Assembly (NCBI RefSeq): GCF_052857255.1
Contig: NW_027526484.1
Span: forward strand, 1,585,501 to 1,649,500
Reading direction: 5' to 3'
Source: Amblyomma americanum
Taxonomy: Eukaryota > Arthropoda > Arachnida > Ixodida > Ixodidae
DNA: 64,000 nt
Shown: one piece after another, positions 1 through 9,318 of the stretch
Numbering within the stretch: the first letter of the stretch is position 1
Layout of the letters: each line of letters begins with the position of its first letter
Made by a program: the position numbers and the translations under genes
Notes under the pieces: model-generated
The model's input: the letters and a program-made list of their open reading frames with translations, nothing else
Told to the model about the DNA's origin: nothing
Databases searched by the model: none

Positions 1-1396
1 AGAGATAAGCTAGCAAAAACACGCATGAGCTCATGTACAGCATTTAAAAGCATACCGATTAAAAGCAACTCATTCCTTTTAAGTGCACTGTTAGCCCCAT
101 TGCAATATGAGGTATGTGGAACAAATATGTGCGTTTTTTTTTTTCAGTGATGTTGATCGGCAGTGCATTCGGTGGAACTTAACCGAACCTCAATATGCTA
201 CCTGAACACACATACACACGATCAGCCGGTATAAAGTGAAACTTGGAGAGGGGAAATGAATGGGGACACTGGTGAATATCATTTTATGTGACATCAGTAG
301 ATCCAGCTCCTTACGGTGCACAATAGGCATATCAATGTTAAAGAAACGATAACCACGCCAGTTGCCCATGTGAATGAAAGTATTAATACGAAAAACGTGC
401 ATGCATGCTATGAATTGTGTGCGCGCGAAACCCGCGACAATGCCCACCTTGGGAGAGTAAATATTCGACGACGTCCTTGTGGCCGCAGAGACAGGCGTAG
501 TATCTAAAAAAGAAATGAAAAATTGTGAGAAGGAAATGACTGCTCGATTTCGACCAGCAACCTGAGTAATTTGTCAGGTCGCGATATCGAGCCGCTCACA
601 GAGGTGTGCCGTCCCATCTGTCCCTCACGTTGAGCTCGCTTTCCTGTTCTTCGACGAGGTACCTTCAGAAAAATAAGGGAGAAGTGAATGACGGGAGGCT
701 GACAGCTGTCATCATGCCGTGCCGGATTCGACACACGACAAAGGGTCGACTTGGGTGCTCGATTTTTCGCGTACTTCACCCGGGCAAGGTCGCCTGTCCT
801 GCAGCTGAGGAACAGCTCCAAGGTGTTCCTCCGGAGTCCATCGTGACTTTCGGCGATCAGGGCGTCTTTCTCCAACCGCATACCTGCGCCGTCCACGCGA
901 CTTTACCAAGCTCTCCACACCACTAACACAACCGAAAGCTGTGCACATTCAAGCGGCGATCCGGAAACACGAGGTAGTGGACATGAGCCATTGTTTATTG
1001 GTAGTTCCGTACAAAAAAAAAACATTACATAGTATATGCGCAAAAAAAACAATTATGTGAAATTGCCAACTATAAAGTAAGATCATGTTTTAAACATGCA
1101 GCTAACTAAAATAAAAAGTATTCTGTTATGAGAGGGCGCCACCTAATGACCTAAGTATAAAGTCCGCCATTTCGACTTCGGAACGTCGTTACACTGTAAC
1201 TGCTGTAACGTCGTGGAACGCATAGAGCTGCTACTACGAAGATATCCACGCGAGCTGGATTTTGGCTGTTGCTTTCGCGGCCAAACGCGGAGGGAATCTT
1301 CGCTGAAGTGGAACGGCGGTTTAGGATTCAAGGTTGGTACTGCGGTGTGACCGCGAGAAACAACGTGTTGTAAAGGGGTTTTGTTTGTGCAGCGCG
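1..1396. other. Left flank and putative promoter region, no confident gene
   Basis: I see no recognisable protein here. Open frames on both strands between about 500 and 950 are short and match no family I know. The last 250 bases before the ATG at 1397 are GC-rich and contain a CTCF-like motif (1131-1145) and a CCGCCATTT motif resembling a YY1 site near 1161. This would suit a promoter or 5' UTR of the gene starting at 1397. A pyrimidine-rich stretch ending in GTGCAG at 1387-1392 could also be a splice acceptor joining an upstream untranslated exon. Confidence 0.35.
1131..1145 (-). promoter_or_regulatory. CTCF-like insulator motif
   Basis: The plus strand reads AGAGGGCGCCACCTA; its complement contains the AGGTGGCGCC core known for arthropod CTCF. 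It lies about 250 bases before the candidate start codon. This is a motif match by eye only. Confidence 0.3.
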
Positions 1397-1441
1397 ATGG
1401 AGGACGAAGATCCCTTGAAGGAGCACTGCGAGTGGAAAGAG
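1397..1441 (+). CDS. Candidate first coding exon of coiled-coil gene
   Basis: An ATG at 1397 opens 15 codons (MEDEDPLKEHCEWKE) and ends at a near-perfect donor, GAG|GTAAGTGG, at 1442. The outgoing phase is 0, which is the phase needed by the exon at 18701. The peptide is acidic, and joining it to EYEDFKRK gives a continuous charged segment. No other acceptor exon in phase 0 is apparent in the 17-kb interval except the THAP exons. The assignment to the downstream gene is inference. The exon could instead belong to a different gene whose later exons I missed. Confidence 0.45.
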
Positions 1442-2447
1442 GTAAGTGGTACTTTTCTAAAGAACTTGTGCGCTACCGAGCCTCAACGCGCATTAATTTC
1501 TTGGGGCACCGGCAACAGGTGTCCGCCAAACTAATCAACTTCAAAAGTAAAGACACTTACTGGTCATATATCGCTTATTCTTGATTAATAAAACCCGTAA
1601 TTTTATCAACCAGCACGCTTCTATTCCAGAAGCTTGAAATGTGCCGGTATCGCAATGTGCGTTGAACGCGACGCGCGGTCGCGCGTCCATTGCGCTTTTG
1701 CAATGAAGTTTGTAATTTTGTAAAATAGAGTGGAAACAAGAAGCCTGATGCGAGGGACTCGTAACGTACCCTTCAATAATTCGATGATGATACCGTAACG
1801 TTGCATCTTTTTTTTTCTGCTCGCGTAATTTGTCGTCGATCTGTGGAGCCATCGGCTTGGAGGGTCGACCGTGAACATTTTTTTTGAAACGCAGGACCGA
1901 AACACCCGTACATGCGAAATCTTCTGTACAACTAGCGCATGGAGTCGATGCGACGCGCCCCAGACGCTACTTAAGTTCTAGTACACTTTAGTACAGTGCT
2001 CGTTGATCCCCTAATGGTCGCAGTTAAAAGGGAGTCTTTCTCTGTTGTCACTTGAGACGGCGTTCGCCCCCCTGCTGCTGCACTTGCATCATCCGCTGCG
2101 ACTAGGGGACAATAAATTGCAGACGTGTCTGCTCGCGTGTTTCGATGTCGTAGCCATGGACGAAAACATGATAGTTTTCCGGTATCGGCGTTGGATTCCT
2201 GGCCCTATCTCAGCGAAGATTTTCTTCGCCGTTAGATCCCGCCCTGCGGCTCAGTGGGTATACTGCGTTCGGCTGTTGTGTCATTGTTGAGCGTTGTTGT
2301 GCCATTATTGAGGCAGGGGCATATTAATGGGTTAACCTTCCTTCCTGCCTTTCAGTTCGTCGTCCTCTCTCTATGCATAACTCATGGAATGGGGGAAGCG
2401 GTCCCATTCGAACCATGTGTTTCCTCGACTTCTTTCAAAAAATTGTC
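1442..2447. other. Intronic or intergenic DNA, nothing recognised
   Basis: This stretch lies between the exon at 1397 and the STPR repeat fragment. It contains short frames on both strands and small homopolymer runs, but no domain, hairpin or repeat I can name. Confidence 0.3.
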
Positions 2448-2475
2448 TGTGGTTTAGCTCTGGTTAATCCAAGTC
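2448..2475 (+). repeat. GTGGTTTAGCTCTGGTTAA family end
   Basis: The motif GTGGTTTAGCTCTGGTTAA recurs at 41767 in the same orientation, followed there by the same TCGAATTGC block, and in reverse at about 5836. This marks a dispersed repeat family. Confidence 0.5.
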
Positions 2476-2899
2476 GAATTGCGAAAGCTTCGTTTCCTCG
2501 GCACGTTGTCTACGCAGCGTCTCATTCCGACGCTCTCGAGAATTCAAAGCGGTCTCTTTCACAGTTGAAGAGGCACTAAGGGAGGTGTCACTTCTAGCCG
2601 CATCTGCGTTACGACGCTTCTCCAGTCTTGCGGCGCGTTCTTCTGGCGTCTCTTGAGCGCGTTGTCTCTTGCTCGCTTCGTTCTGTCGTTGTTGCGTCTC
2701 TTTCGCGCTCTCCATGACAACTACAATATGCACGCCGTTTAGCTAAACGTTGTTCCCGGTCTTCATGCGTTTCTTCCGCACGCCGCCGCTTCTTAGCTGC
2801 AGCACATCGTTGCAGCTTCACCTTATACACATCATCCGGGGTTGCGTGGTGAACGTGCGCGTCACCTGAAGGCAACTTTTTTGAAGCGAAAAGCTTCAC
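2464..2899 (-). pseudogene. STPR-repeat protein fragment, frameshifted
   Basis: On the minus strand, two overlapping frames (2899 to ~2740, then ~2733 to 2464) encode repeats of the type KRRRAEETHEDREQRLAKRR, KRQRAQETPEERAARLEKRR and LRRQRAEET. These match the score-and-three-amino-acid peptide repeat (STPR), a ~23-residue DNA-binding module known from silkworm FMBP-1 and often found in arthropod repeat-encoded proteins. A frameshift near 2740 separates the first repeat from the next two, so no single frame codes all three. The C-terminal part stops at 2464, just before a repeated TTTAGCTCTGGTTAA motif shared with 41.8 kb. It is probably a transposon-borne fragment; a second STPR fragment lies at 11225-11638. 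Confidence 0.55.
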
Positions 2900-3222
2900 T
2901 ACGCCAGCTTTTCGAGCCGTCAGCGGGGCCGCAAGTTTGACCTTGAATGTAGCTGGAGGTCACGGTGGCCACAAGTTTCAGCTTTAATGTAGATAGAGGT
3001 CAAATGGTGGTAGCCAGGTTCGACACATGACGTCAACTACAGCGACTGTTACACCAACTATCTCGACTTTGACTTTACCTCCGGTCAAGTGTCTGTCGGC
3101 ATCGCATGCACGGGTCATGAAAGTGGGTTCTGCATTAAACGCCGGTGCATTCTGATGTGAAAATGGCACTAGGTGTGATCGATGCGACGCCTGCCGTGGA
3201 GACGACACCCGGACCGCGCCCG

Positions 3223-3472
3223 TATAAGGGAAGGAAAATGAAATGAAGATTTGTTTTAAGGAAAGCAAATTACGCCTGTCTCACATATCTTGGTGGACAC
3301 CCGAAACGCGTCCGTAAGGGAAGGAAAATGAAATAAAGTTGGTTTTAAGGAAACGAAATGACGCCTGTTTCACATACTCGGTGGACACCCCATCTGCGCC
3401 GTAAGGGAAGGAAAGTGGATTATGAAAGTTGGTTCTAAGGAAAGGAAATTACGCCTGTCTCACATATCTCAG
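3223..3472 (+). repeat. Tandem repeat, ~90-bp unit, about 3 copies
   Basis: Units start with GTAAGGGAAGGAAA at about 3223, 3315 and 3402 and continue through GGAAATTACGCCTGTCTCACATA and GGTGGACACCC-like blocks. The spacing is 87-92 bases. A diverged relative (GGTGGACAGCTC...CCGTGAGGGAAG) occurs at about 6300-6365. I see no coding potential. Confidence 0.7.
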
Positions 3473-3516
3473 TATGGTTATACTATGGAAACCGCCAGTC
3501 GCTCGACCACAAACGT

Positions 3517-3524
3517 AGCCAGGG
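3517..3524 (+). other. Left target-site duplication AGCCAGGG
   Basis: AGCCAGGG at 3517-3524 is repeated exactly at 5804-5811, just outside the inverted ends of the P-like element. Eight-base duplications are the rule for P elements. Confidence 0.75.
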
Positions 3525-3665
3525 TACAGTGCTCTAGAATATGGGTAGTGGGTTCAGGGAGCGGCCAGCGGTGAGGCGACTTGTGTCGACGATACCAGAT
3601 GGCGCCACCAGAGCATGGGCTGTATAAAATGCGGCGCGCCGCGCCTTGGATGCGCGCTGTGCATA
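3525..3665 (+). repeat. Left terminal inverted repeat of P-like element
   Basis: This begins TACAGTGCTCTAGAATATGG and continues with GTAGTGGGTTCAGG, GGTGAGGCGA, TGTCGAC and GGGCTGTA blocks. The same blocks occur in the same order on the minus strand from 5803 inward. Confidence 0.7.
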
Positions 3666-4154
3666 GAATCGTCTTGAAATAAGCAAGGCTCTGTCTTTTA
3701 AAACAGGTCCTACAAATAGGTGAAGCTGTACACAGATATTGTCAGCGAATAAAGAAAATTAGATGTAGTAGTAGCCAACAGCCGATAGCGCGGTGGTGCG
3801 GACGAGCGGCCCCGTTAATGCTTCGCAACGCTGATCGTGCTCTTTTGCAGGTACGGCTCCCATATTTCAACGTTAGTGCATACTAGTATTATCGCCGCCC
3901 ATAGGAAAGGCTGAGTACAGGGAGAGGAGCAAACATTCTATCGATCATCGGGGTTATCCAGCGGCCAACTCGAAGCTGTCGGCAAACGTGGCCGAGTGTA
4001 CTCCAGCTTGAGCCATCGGAAGTGTTTTAGTAGAGGGGCGGGGCAACAAGAAATTGGAATAAAAAAAAAAACGCTTCACTTAGAGACCGTTGTGTGTACA
4101 GCGTACTATATGTGAATGCGATAATTTTAAGTGTGGTATGCATGCCTCTGTTTT
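3666..4154. other. 3' non-coding part of P-like element
   Basis: No coding frame of note is visible. The stretch contains short A-runs and lies between the left inverted repeat and the internal hairpin. No internal homology was recognised. Confidence 0.35.
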
Positions 4155-4306
4155 GTAAAAAGGAAAGGAACGCCGACCAAAGGTTGTTAAAAAAGACGTT
4201 CTGGCTTCCCTATGGAGGCCTTGATAACTCTGATCAAGGCTTCCGTAGGGAAGCCGAAAAGTCTTTTTTTCTAACAACCTTTGGTCGGCGTTCCTTTCCT
4301 TTTTAC
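4155..4306. repeat. Long near-perfect hairpin inside P-like element
   Basis: The arms 4155-4225 and 4233-4306 are complementary with few mismatches around a 7-base loop (AACTCTG). The arm starts GTAAAAAGGAAAGGAACGCC and ends in the complement. It could be a small foldback element inserted in the P-like copy, or the source of a hairpin RNA. There is no direct proof of either. Confidence 0.75.
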
Positions 4307-4485
4307 ACGAATCTTCTACCTGACCGGACGAGTTTTCGTCGAACTTTAGATTTCATGCCCCTGTTTTAATTGTTGTTTTGATGCATGCATTTTTTTCATC
4401 AAAACGAAGGGTCAATTGCCCCCGATGTATAAACGCTGATGAATGCAAGACAAGATAAAATAACTTTTATAAAACAAAGCACTCC

Positions 4486-4491
4486 TTTATT
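4486..4491 (-). terminator. Polyadenylation signal AATAAA
   Basis: The minus strand reads CAATAAAGG, about 105 bases after the stop of the C-terminal transposase-like segment at 4597. This is a suitable place for 3' end formation. Confidence 0.45.
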
Positions 4492-4596
4492 GCAGCGCTC
4501 CAACTATGCACAGTGTGAGACATATTCTTGAATTTCTCAAAGGAATGCCGTGTTTTCTTGTTTGCACAGTACATTTAGCCGCGCGACTATGAGCAC

Positions 4597-4905
4597 TTAT
4601 TTGCCCATCTTAGCATGAAGCTTCTTTTTCCTGCGAGCTTCTCGCGACTCATTGATTGATTTAACATAAAAATGCAGCCTTGTCAAAACATAAAACTTGA
4701 GAATGCTGACTGTGAGCGCTTCTGAGTGCTGGCTGCACCCTACACCACATGAAATCTGAGATTTTCCCAGCACCATAACATCTACTATGCAGTTACTGCA
4801 CAGCTTTTCCTGACTAAAAAAAGTTATGAAAAGGTTTTCCAGCCTTCTCACCATCAAAAAAAGCACACGAGACGGGTAGAGCAACCCTCCTTTGTCACAA
4901 ATTGC
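4597..4905 (-). pseudogene. C-terminal segment of P-type (THAP9-like) transposase
   Basis: The minus-strand frame reads through CDKGGLLYPSRVLF, MVRRLENLFITFFSQ, a Cys/His stretch, and LKFYVLTRLHFYVKSIN before a basic end (REARRKKKLHAKMGK). This pattern is typical of the C-terminal end of THAP9/P-type transposase-like proteins. The frame is open upstream to about 4905 but is shifted against the THAP frame, which stops at 4913. The two parts therefore cannot be one protein without a frameshift or splice. The DDE-like core and GTP-binding region are missing. The segment is a remnant, probably inactive as a transposase. Confidence 0.6.
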
Positions 4906-4912
4906 AGTAAAC

Positions 4913-5548
4913 TCACTGCAAACTCTCTGGCTCCACGCATTGATTTTCGCCCATTCTTAGCTTGCAGTACACAGTACCACTGTAATCAGGTATGCGATGG
5001 CAGCTCCAGTATTCTGAAGGAACATCCAGTTTAGAAAAATCGTCCGGCACCGATGCTTCGTCAACTTCACAAGGGTCTTGGTCGTTCGCCAACACGCTAC
5101 TCTCAGTGTCAATGCCCGGACACCTCGATTCCTTGTTAACGTCGGAAGCATTACTTTGTGGTCTTTTCGCTTCATTAGGATATGTACTTGTGCTTTTCCT
5201 CTTTCTAGGTGGTCTCTGTAGCGGTGTTTTCTTTGACAGATAGCTGGGCAGCAAAGTTGGCACCGCATCGGGTAAAAGTTCCGGCTTTCCACGCGGGATG
5301 CGGACTTCTTTGCCGTCAATGATGTGTATAAAGTCCCTCACAATGCATGATGGCTCGAAATGTAGCTCACACACACAGCAGTTTTCGTCCAAAACCTTAT
5401 CTTTTCGATGAAGGTTGCGTTCCCACTGCTTCCGTCGGTTCTCATCCTTTGGCACAGCGAAGAGCGACGGCTGATCGCCTTTCGTCCACTGGTATCCCGT
5501 TTTGCACCCGGGAGCAAAACAATGCCGTTGACGCCGACGATTCGGCAT
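4913..5548 (-). CDS. THAP-domain protein (P-like element N-terminal part)
   Basis: This is a 211-residue frame starting with ATG at 5548. The THAP zinc finger spans about residues 1-100. Cys10 and Cys15 (CFAPGC), Cys60 and His63 (VCELHF) form the C2CH site; Trp42 and the DAVPTLL box (residues 94-100) are the other expected landmarks. THAP domains bind specific DNA, and in P elements this domain recognises the element ends. A basic stretch (RPPRKRKS, about 113-120) may act as a nuclear signal. The remainder is polar and acidic without a recognised fold. The frame ends in SLQ-stop at 4913, and the C-terminal transposase remnant continues in another frame. A product truncated to the DNA-binding domain could act as a repressor or have been co-opted, but this is inference. 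Confidence 0.7.
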   Translation of the reverse strand: MPNRRRQRHCFAPGCKTGYQWTKGDQPSLFAVPKDENRRKQWERNLHRKDKVLDENCCVCELHFEPSCIVRDFIHIIDGKEVRIPRGKPELLPDAVPTLLPSYLSKKTPLQRPPRKRKSTSTYPNEAKRPQSNASDVNKESRCPGIDTESSVLANDQDPCEVDEASVPDDFSKLDVPSEYWSCHRIPDYSGTVYCKLRMGENQCVEPESLQ

Positions 5549-5639
5549 GACCGTAGTCTTAACGCCGCGAACTCACAAAGAGGAAAAATGCACCGCACAA
5601 AAAGCAACAAACAGCTGCAGGCAGCTTGGCGGCTTGGCG

Positions 5640-5803
5640 GGACTGCTAGCCGCGCGCGCGGGCAGCGCGGGCGCGCCGAGCCTACAGCCCACGCTACAAC
5701 AGCGCCACCGCTTACATCCGGGACCTGTCGACACTCGCCGCCTCACTGCATCGCATGGAGCGCGCCGGCTCCTGAACCCACTACCCATATTCTAGAGCAC
5801 TGT
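5640..5803 (-). repeat. Right terminal inverted repeat of P-like element
   Basis: Read on the minus strand from 5803, this repeats the left end: ACAGTGCTCTAGAATATGGG, GTAGTGGGTTCAGGAGC, a GTGAGGCGGCGAGTGTCGAC block and GGGCTGTAGGCTCGGCGCG. The THAP start codon is about 90 bases inside. Confidence 0.7.
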
Positions 5804-5811
5804 AGCCAGGG
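5804..5811 (+). other. Right target-site duplication AGCCAGGG
   Basis: This is an exact match to 3517-3524 and directly follows the right inverted repeat. Confidence 0.75.
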
Positions 5812-6437
5812 AGATGCAGCTTTTCGCTTTCGGCCAGGGTTAACCAGAGCTAAGCACCAGCAATTTTTTTTTTGGCAATGCGGTATAGAGGCTAGGCAGG
5901 AAAGGAGAGAGGGACTTTGTCCCCTTGCCTTGTTGTCCATTGTTCGGCTCCATAGTTTCCCCCCTTTCACCCCTCCACACCCCTAGCCGAACAATGAACA
6001 ACTCCCCCAGGGCACGGTGTCAAAAGCCTGTCTCCTTCCCTTTCCTCCCTAGCCTCTGCAGCATTGACAAAAAAGTTGTCACCTCTCATGATCCTAGTGG
6101 TCGTGGTGGTTGCTATGATGGGGGGTGGGGGGGGGGGGGGGTGGGGGGGGGGCGTACTGGTCCCGACGTATGCTGATCTCGCCCCGTGCTTTCTCTCACC
6201 CGCGGTGCGAGGAAGAGCGACGCGTGATTGGCGGAGGGGGTTGTCCCATAAACAGCCCTCGCCGCGAACTTGTACTTGTGAAGTAATAATTGGTTATGAG
6301 GAAAGGCGCAGTAACTGTCCCACTCTCGGTGGACAGCTCAATCTCGCCGTGAGGGAAGTGATGAAGGAGAGAGGGTGTGAGAAGGGGAAGGGAGAACGAA
6401 GGGGCGTAGTGGAGGGCTCCGGATTAATTTCGTCGTC
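5812..6437. repeat. Low-complexity repeat DNA (poly-G, CT-rich, repeat fragments)
   Basis: This contains the reverse copy of the GGTTTAGCTCTGGTTAA family end at about 5831-5858, CT-rich DNA, a G-run of about 30 bases interrupted by T at 6119-6152, and a diverged copy of the 3.2-kb tandem unit at 6300-6365. I see no gene. Confidence 0.5.
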
Positions 6438-6560
6438 CTGTGGCTCTTAAACATGCGCTGGCGTTGCACAGCACGCGGGCGTCTTTTGCTGCATTTCCCC
6501 TCCATTTGATAGGCGGCCGCCGTTGCCGGGATTTGGCTGCGTCCTCGCGTTTATCTCCCG
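6438..6560 (-). repeat. Diverged tRNA-derived SINE fragment
   Basis: The plus strand shows the reversed SINE body: GTTGCACAGCACGCGGGCGT, CATTTCCCCTCCATTTGA and GGCGGCCGCCGTTGCCGGGA. The same blocks occur in the SINE copies at 16933 and 60940. The A box is lost. Confidence 0.55.
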
Positions 6561-7202
6561 CACGGCGTCTTTTTAATGACGCACTCAGAAATGGGCAGAT
6601 TGGCGCCAAACACATTATAAAGTTTCCATATAAGTAAATTAAAGCGACGCTGAGGACAGACAGCACGAATTTGACCTTTGTCGACAGGATGCCGCATTCC
6701 AACGGCAGAGAAGTTGCTTTCAATGACAACGGAGCTATTATGAGCTAGAAACGGCCAAGAAATAACATGCAGCTAGTATCGTAGTAGTATCGAGTGATCT
6801 ATGGGCTCCTGCGCTCTAAACTGATCATATGTGACCACTCGGACCAAGCAAAGCGAGTGGGACGCCATCTCCGGACACACAGCATTACCAGCATTACCAC
6901 AGCATTACCTCTACTCCGTTACCCTCGTCACAGACAGAGTGCTCCCAATTGTCGAGAAGTTTACAACAATAAATGCATTTAACTCGTTTAGTGGCACTGA
7001 AAAGATTGGCCGTTCAGTTTACGCAACACAAACGACAATGCGGTCCAGCGAGTGAAGTGCGCTTTCCCGCAGCGCGATGTCGGCGCGCTGGGGCGCTGTA
7101 GCAGACGACGTGAAGCCCCGCCTACAGGTACACATGCGTCGTCTGCGCCGCTTCGCTTCGATATGCGGCCGCAACGGATGCACTGGCGCTCCGCAGAGCG
7201 CC
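6561..7202. other. Non-coding interval, nothing recognised
   Basis: There are short frames only. GC content rises after 7040 and GTCGTCTGC words recur there, related to the hairpin that follows. Confidence 0.3.
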
Positions 7203-7300
7203 GCGTCGTCTGCTGAGAGCCGTCTGCACGTGCACAACTTTTTTGCACCTCCTTGGTAAAAAAAGTTGTGCGCACGCAGACTGCTTTCAGCAGACGACGC
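7203..7300. repeat. Short inverted repeat (hairpin)
   Basis: The arms 7203-7244 and 7257-7300 (GCGTCGTCTGCTGA...GCACAACTTTTTT and its complement) flank a ~12-base loop, with a few mismatches. Confidence 0.7.
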
Positions 7301-7657
7301 ATGTTAGCTCGTAAATATTGAACGTGAATTGAGAGACGCCTTCTCTGTGGTCGACGGGTTCGGTGTCATTCTGCGAGAAAATGGCGATGAAACCTACGCG
7401 ACAGCAGGGGCCGTATTCTGTACCGCTCTCTAAATCGCTCTCAATTTTCTGTGTTTTGTGCTGTAGCTGCCATGTTATTTGTGCTGTGCCTTCTGAGCAG
7501 GCAGGTACTGCTGATTCGCCGCTGCCATTCTGCTGCGGCGACTGGGACGCCAGGGCTAGCAGCGCGGCCCATCTCGTTCCGAAGGACATTTTTTTTTTCT
7601 TTTATCGCTGCTTATGAAGAGCTAAATGAGCAAGGCGGGTTCTCGGGGGTGATTTCC

Positions 7658-7672
7658 GGGCGCCCTCTGCTA
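7658..7672 (-). promoter_or_regulatory. CTCF-like motif
   Basis: GGGCGCCCTCTGCTA; the complement TAGCAGAGGGCGCCC closely follows the CTCF consensus CAGCAGGGGGCGC. Motif evidence only. Confidence 0.35.
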
Positions 7673-7797
7673 GGCATCGGAAAATATGCAGAGGCCTTGA
7701 AGCGCGCTGAAAGTTCTTCGAACGTCTTTCTCAGTGTCTGAAGAGCCTGAATCCGTAATTGAAATAGCTCGCAACAGCGCTTTTATAGCACTTCGGA

Positions 7798-7819
7798 ATT
7801 CGACTGCCGGCAGTCGAAT
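7798..7819. repeat. Perfect 22-bp palindrome
   Basis: ATTCGACTGCC followed directly by its complement GGCAGTCGAAT, with no spacer. Confidence 0.85.
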
Positions 7820-8749
7820 CTTAAGTAAGGTGCAGCAAAAGACAGCACGGAGTCGGTTTCCTCGTATTCACTGTGGGAAGCGTAGAACTACTTCATAGCA
7901 AGGAACTATGCGATGTCGTCGTCGTCGACCATGGCCGACACGCGAGAGCTTAACCCCTCCACGGTGAGCAGACGACAAAACCTGTTTGCACGCGCTCGAT
8001 TGAAAATTGTCGCACCTATGAGGTTTGCATGGAGCTTCCTCGACACCACCTGTACCACCATGGGCGCTCTAAGCATCATAGGGCGGAGAGCTACCGACGG
8101 CAGAATTACAACTTTTGGCCAAAAAATAATGAAAAAACAAACGTTGCTCGAGATCAAGAATGTCCTATAATTTAATATTCTGTCTATATATAAATCGTAA
8201 CAAACAAGGAGAAAAGCATGTAAATGCAAAGTTTACTCAAAATAAGCGATGGCTTGATCTCCTATTGGCCAAGCATTGCAGGCCACAAAAGCCGATACTT
8301 CGTGCTTAACAGGCGCACTCTTAAAAAGAAAAATGTTTTTGAAAAAAATGTCGCTTCAACATTTTAGAAGATTTTTTCAAGGTATTTCGAAAAACAAAAG
8401 CCTTTTATTGGCGTCGTGTGCTGTTGCGTTTTCGCTACTATGGCTTTTGCACACTACTTTTACGCCGAAGTCGTCTGCGCGGAGCGCGCCGTGGATACGG
8501 AATGGGACATCTTCGTAACGCCACTCTTGTGTTCCTGAAAAAAACCTACTGTCCCGCACCAAGTAGCTCATCGCCCCATGATGCTTTGCGCGTCCATGGA
8601 AGTTCAGGTGCAGCGCCGCCAGCTTTCCTTCTAGTTATCAGTAAGAAACTCTATGCCTAAAGTCCCTCAATGAAGCAAAAGTAACGCAAAGCTTTGAACT
8701 TTCCGGCTTCCTTCCTCCCCTAGCGCTCCGCCGGATAATCGAGCCTCCC

Positions 8750-8875
8750 ATTGGCCGAGGTGCCGTGGTCACGTGTTAGCGCGCGCTTTTTTGGCTCCGG
8801 AGCAGACGCCGGTGCCATTGTCGGTTGTAGGAATCGCGCTTCGTTTTCTTTCTGTGCAACAGTTTTGGCGGGAAG
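8750..8875 (+). promoter_or_regulatory. Putative promoter of the THAP exon: CCAAT, E-box and E2F-like motifs
   Basis: Within 165 bases upstream of the THAP ATG are an inverted CCAAT box (ATTGG, 8750-8754), a CACGTG E-box (8770-8775) and TTTTGGCGGGAAG (8863-8875), a very good E2F-type match. The stretch is CpG-rich and lacks a clear TATA box. Together these suggest a real promoter, possibly cell-cycle regulated. Confidence 0.4.
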
Positions 8876-8913
8876 TGTTTTTCCATCTTTGACGGCGTCT
8901 ACGCGTTGCGGTG

Positions 8914-9078
8914 ATGCTAAGCTTCTGTTGCGCGTATGGATGCAACAACCGAGGAGGCAGTGGGAAAAGATTTTTTGTAATTCCGTCCGGAAAAAGCAAC
9001 GCGGCTCGCCGAAAGTTTTGGCTGCACAGGATCAGCCGGGCAAACTTCGATAATGTGCTGGATCCGCAGCTTTGTGAG
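8914..9078 (+). CDS. THAP zinc-finger exon 1
   Basis: An ATG at 8914 opens 55 codons beginning MLSFCCAYGC. Cys5 and Cys10 give the first zinc pair. Trp36 and the terminal LCE, whose Cys is residue 54, fall at the same positions as in human THAP1 (C5, C10, W36, C54). The exon ends GAG|GTGTGTGG at 9078, phase 0, so the C2CH motif is split by the intron between Cys54 and His57. THAP domains bind DNA and occur in cell-cycle and chromatin factors and in P transposases. This copy is not flanked by obvious transposon ends and has a promoter-like upstream region. Whether it heads its own gene or is an alternative 5' end of the coiled-coil gene is open. Confidence 0.7.
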
Positions 9079-9318
9079 GTGTGTGGCCGTTCTTCAGTTG
9101 TCAGTAGTGTTTTTTTTTTTTTGGGGGGGGGGGGGTGATTTTGGTGCGAAGCGCGAGCGACTGCAGTCTTCGCAGTAAATCCTGTTTGGCATAGTTGTAG
9201 ATGGACTGGTTCGCTCGTAGGCTACGAAAGCTGTGCTTTTTGTTGTCTTATGCCCACCGTGCCAGCTCTGCTAGATTCTGCAGGTGCAGCTTTGATCGCA
9301 TTTCGTGGCGTCCACGTG

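Larger units (their letters stand above)
3525..5803 (-). mobile_element. P-like element, internally deleted, with THAP coding region
   Basis: The ends are inverted copies of each other: left 3525-~3665 (ACAGTGCTCTAGAATATGGG, then GTAGTGGGTTCAGG...) and right ~5640-5803 on the minus strand. An 8-bp AGCCAGGG duplication flanks the 2279-bp element. The minus strand carries a THAP domain near its 5' end (4913-5548), then a segment (4597-~4905) resembling the C-terminus of THAP9/P-type transposases, and a polyadenylation signal at 4486-4491. The RNase-H-like catalytic core expected between these parts is absent, so this is a non-autonomous deletion derivative. A 150-nt hairpin sits at 4155-4306. 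That the family is P rests on THAP coding plus the 8-bp duplication; the terminal repeat is much longer than the classic 31 bp. Confidence 0.7.
7301..8913. other. Non-coding interval upstream of THAP exons
   Basis: No protein family is recognised in the short frames. Items seen: a CTCF-like motif at 7658-7672, a 22-base perfect palindrome at 7798-7819, and promoter-type motifs between 8740 and 8880 (listed separately). Confidence 0.35.

Noticed and set aside
504..948. Overlapping frames on both strands at 0.5-0.95 kb as a gene
   Set aside because: No recognisable domain, no splice context that chains to another exon, and the frames overlap each other on opposite strands.
4832..5200. Spliced join between the THAP frame and the C-terminal transposase segment
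   Set aside because: A donor-like GCA|GTGAGT lies at the end of the THAP frame, but no intron of workable size separates it from the next open segment. A frameshift or deletion scar is simpler.
3525..5803. Intact, active P transposase gene
   Set aside because: The RNase-H-like core is absent and the THAP and C-terminal parts are in different frames.
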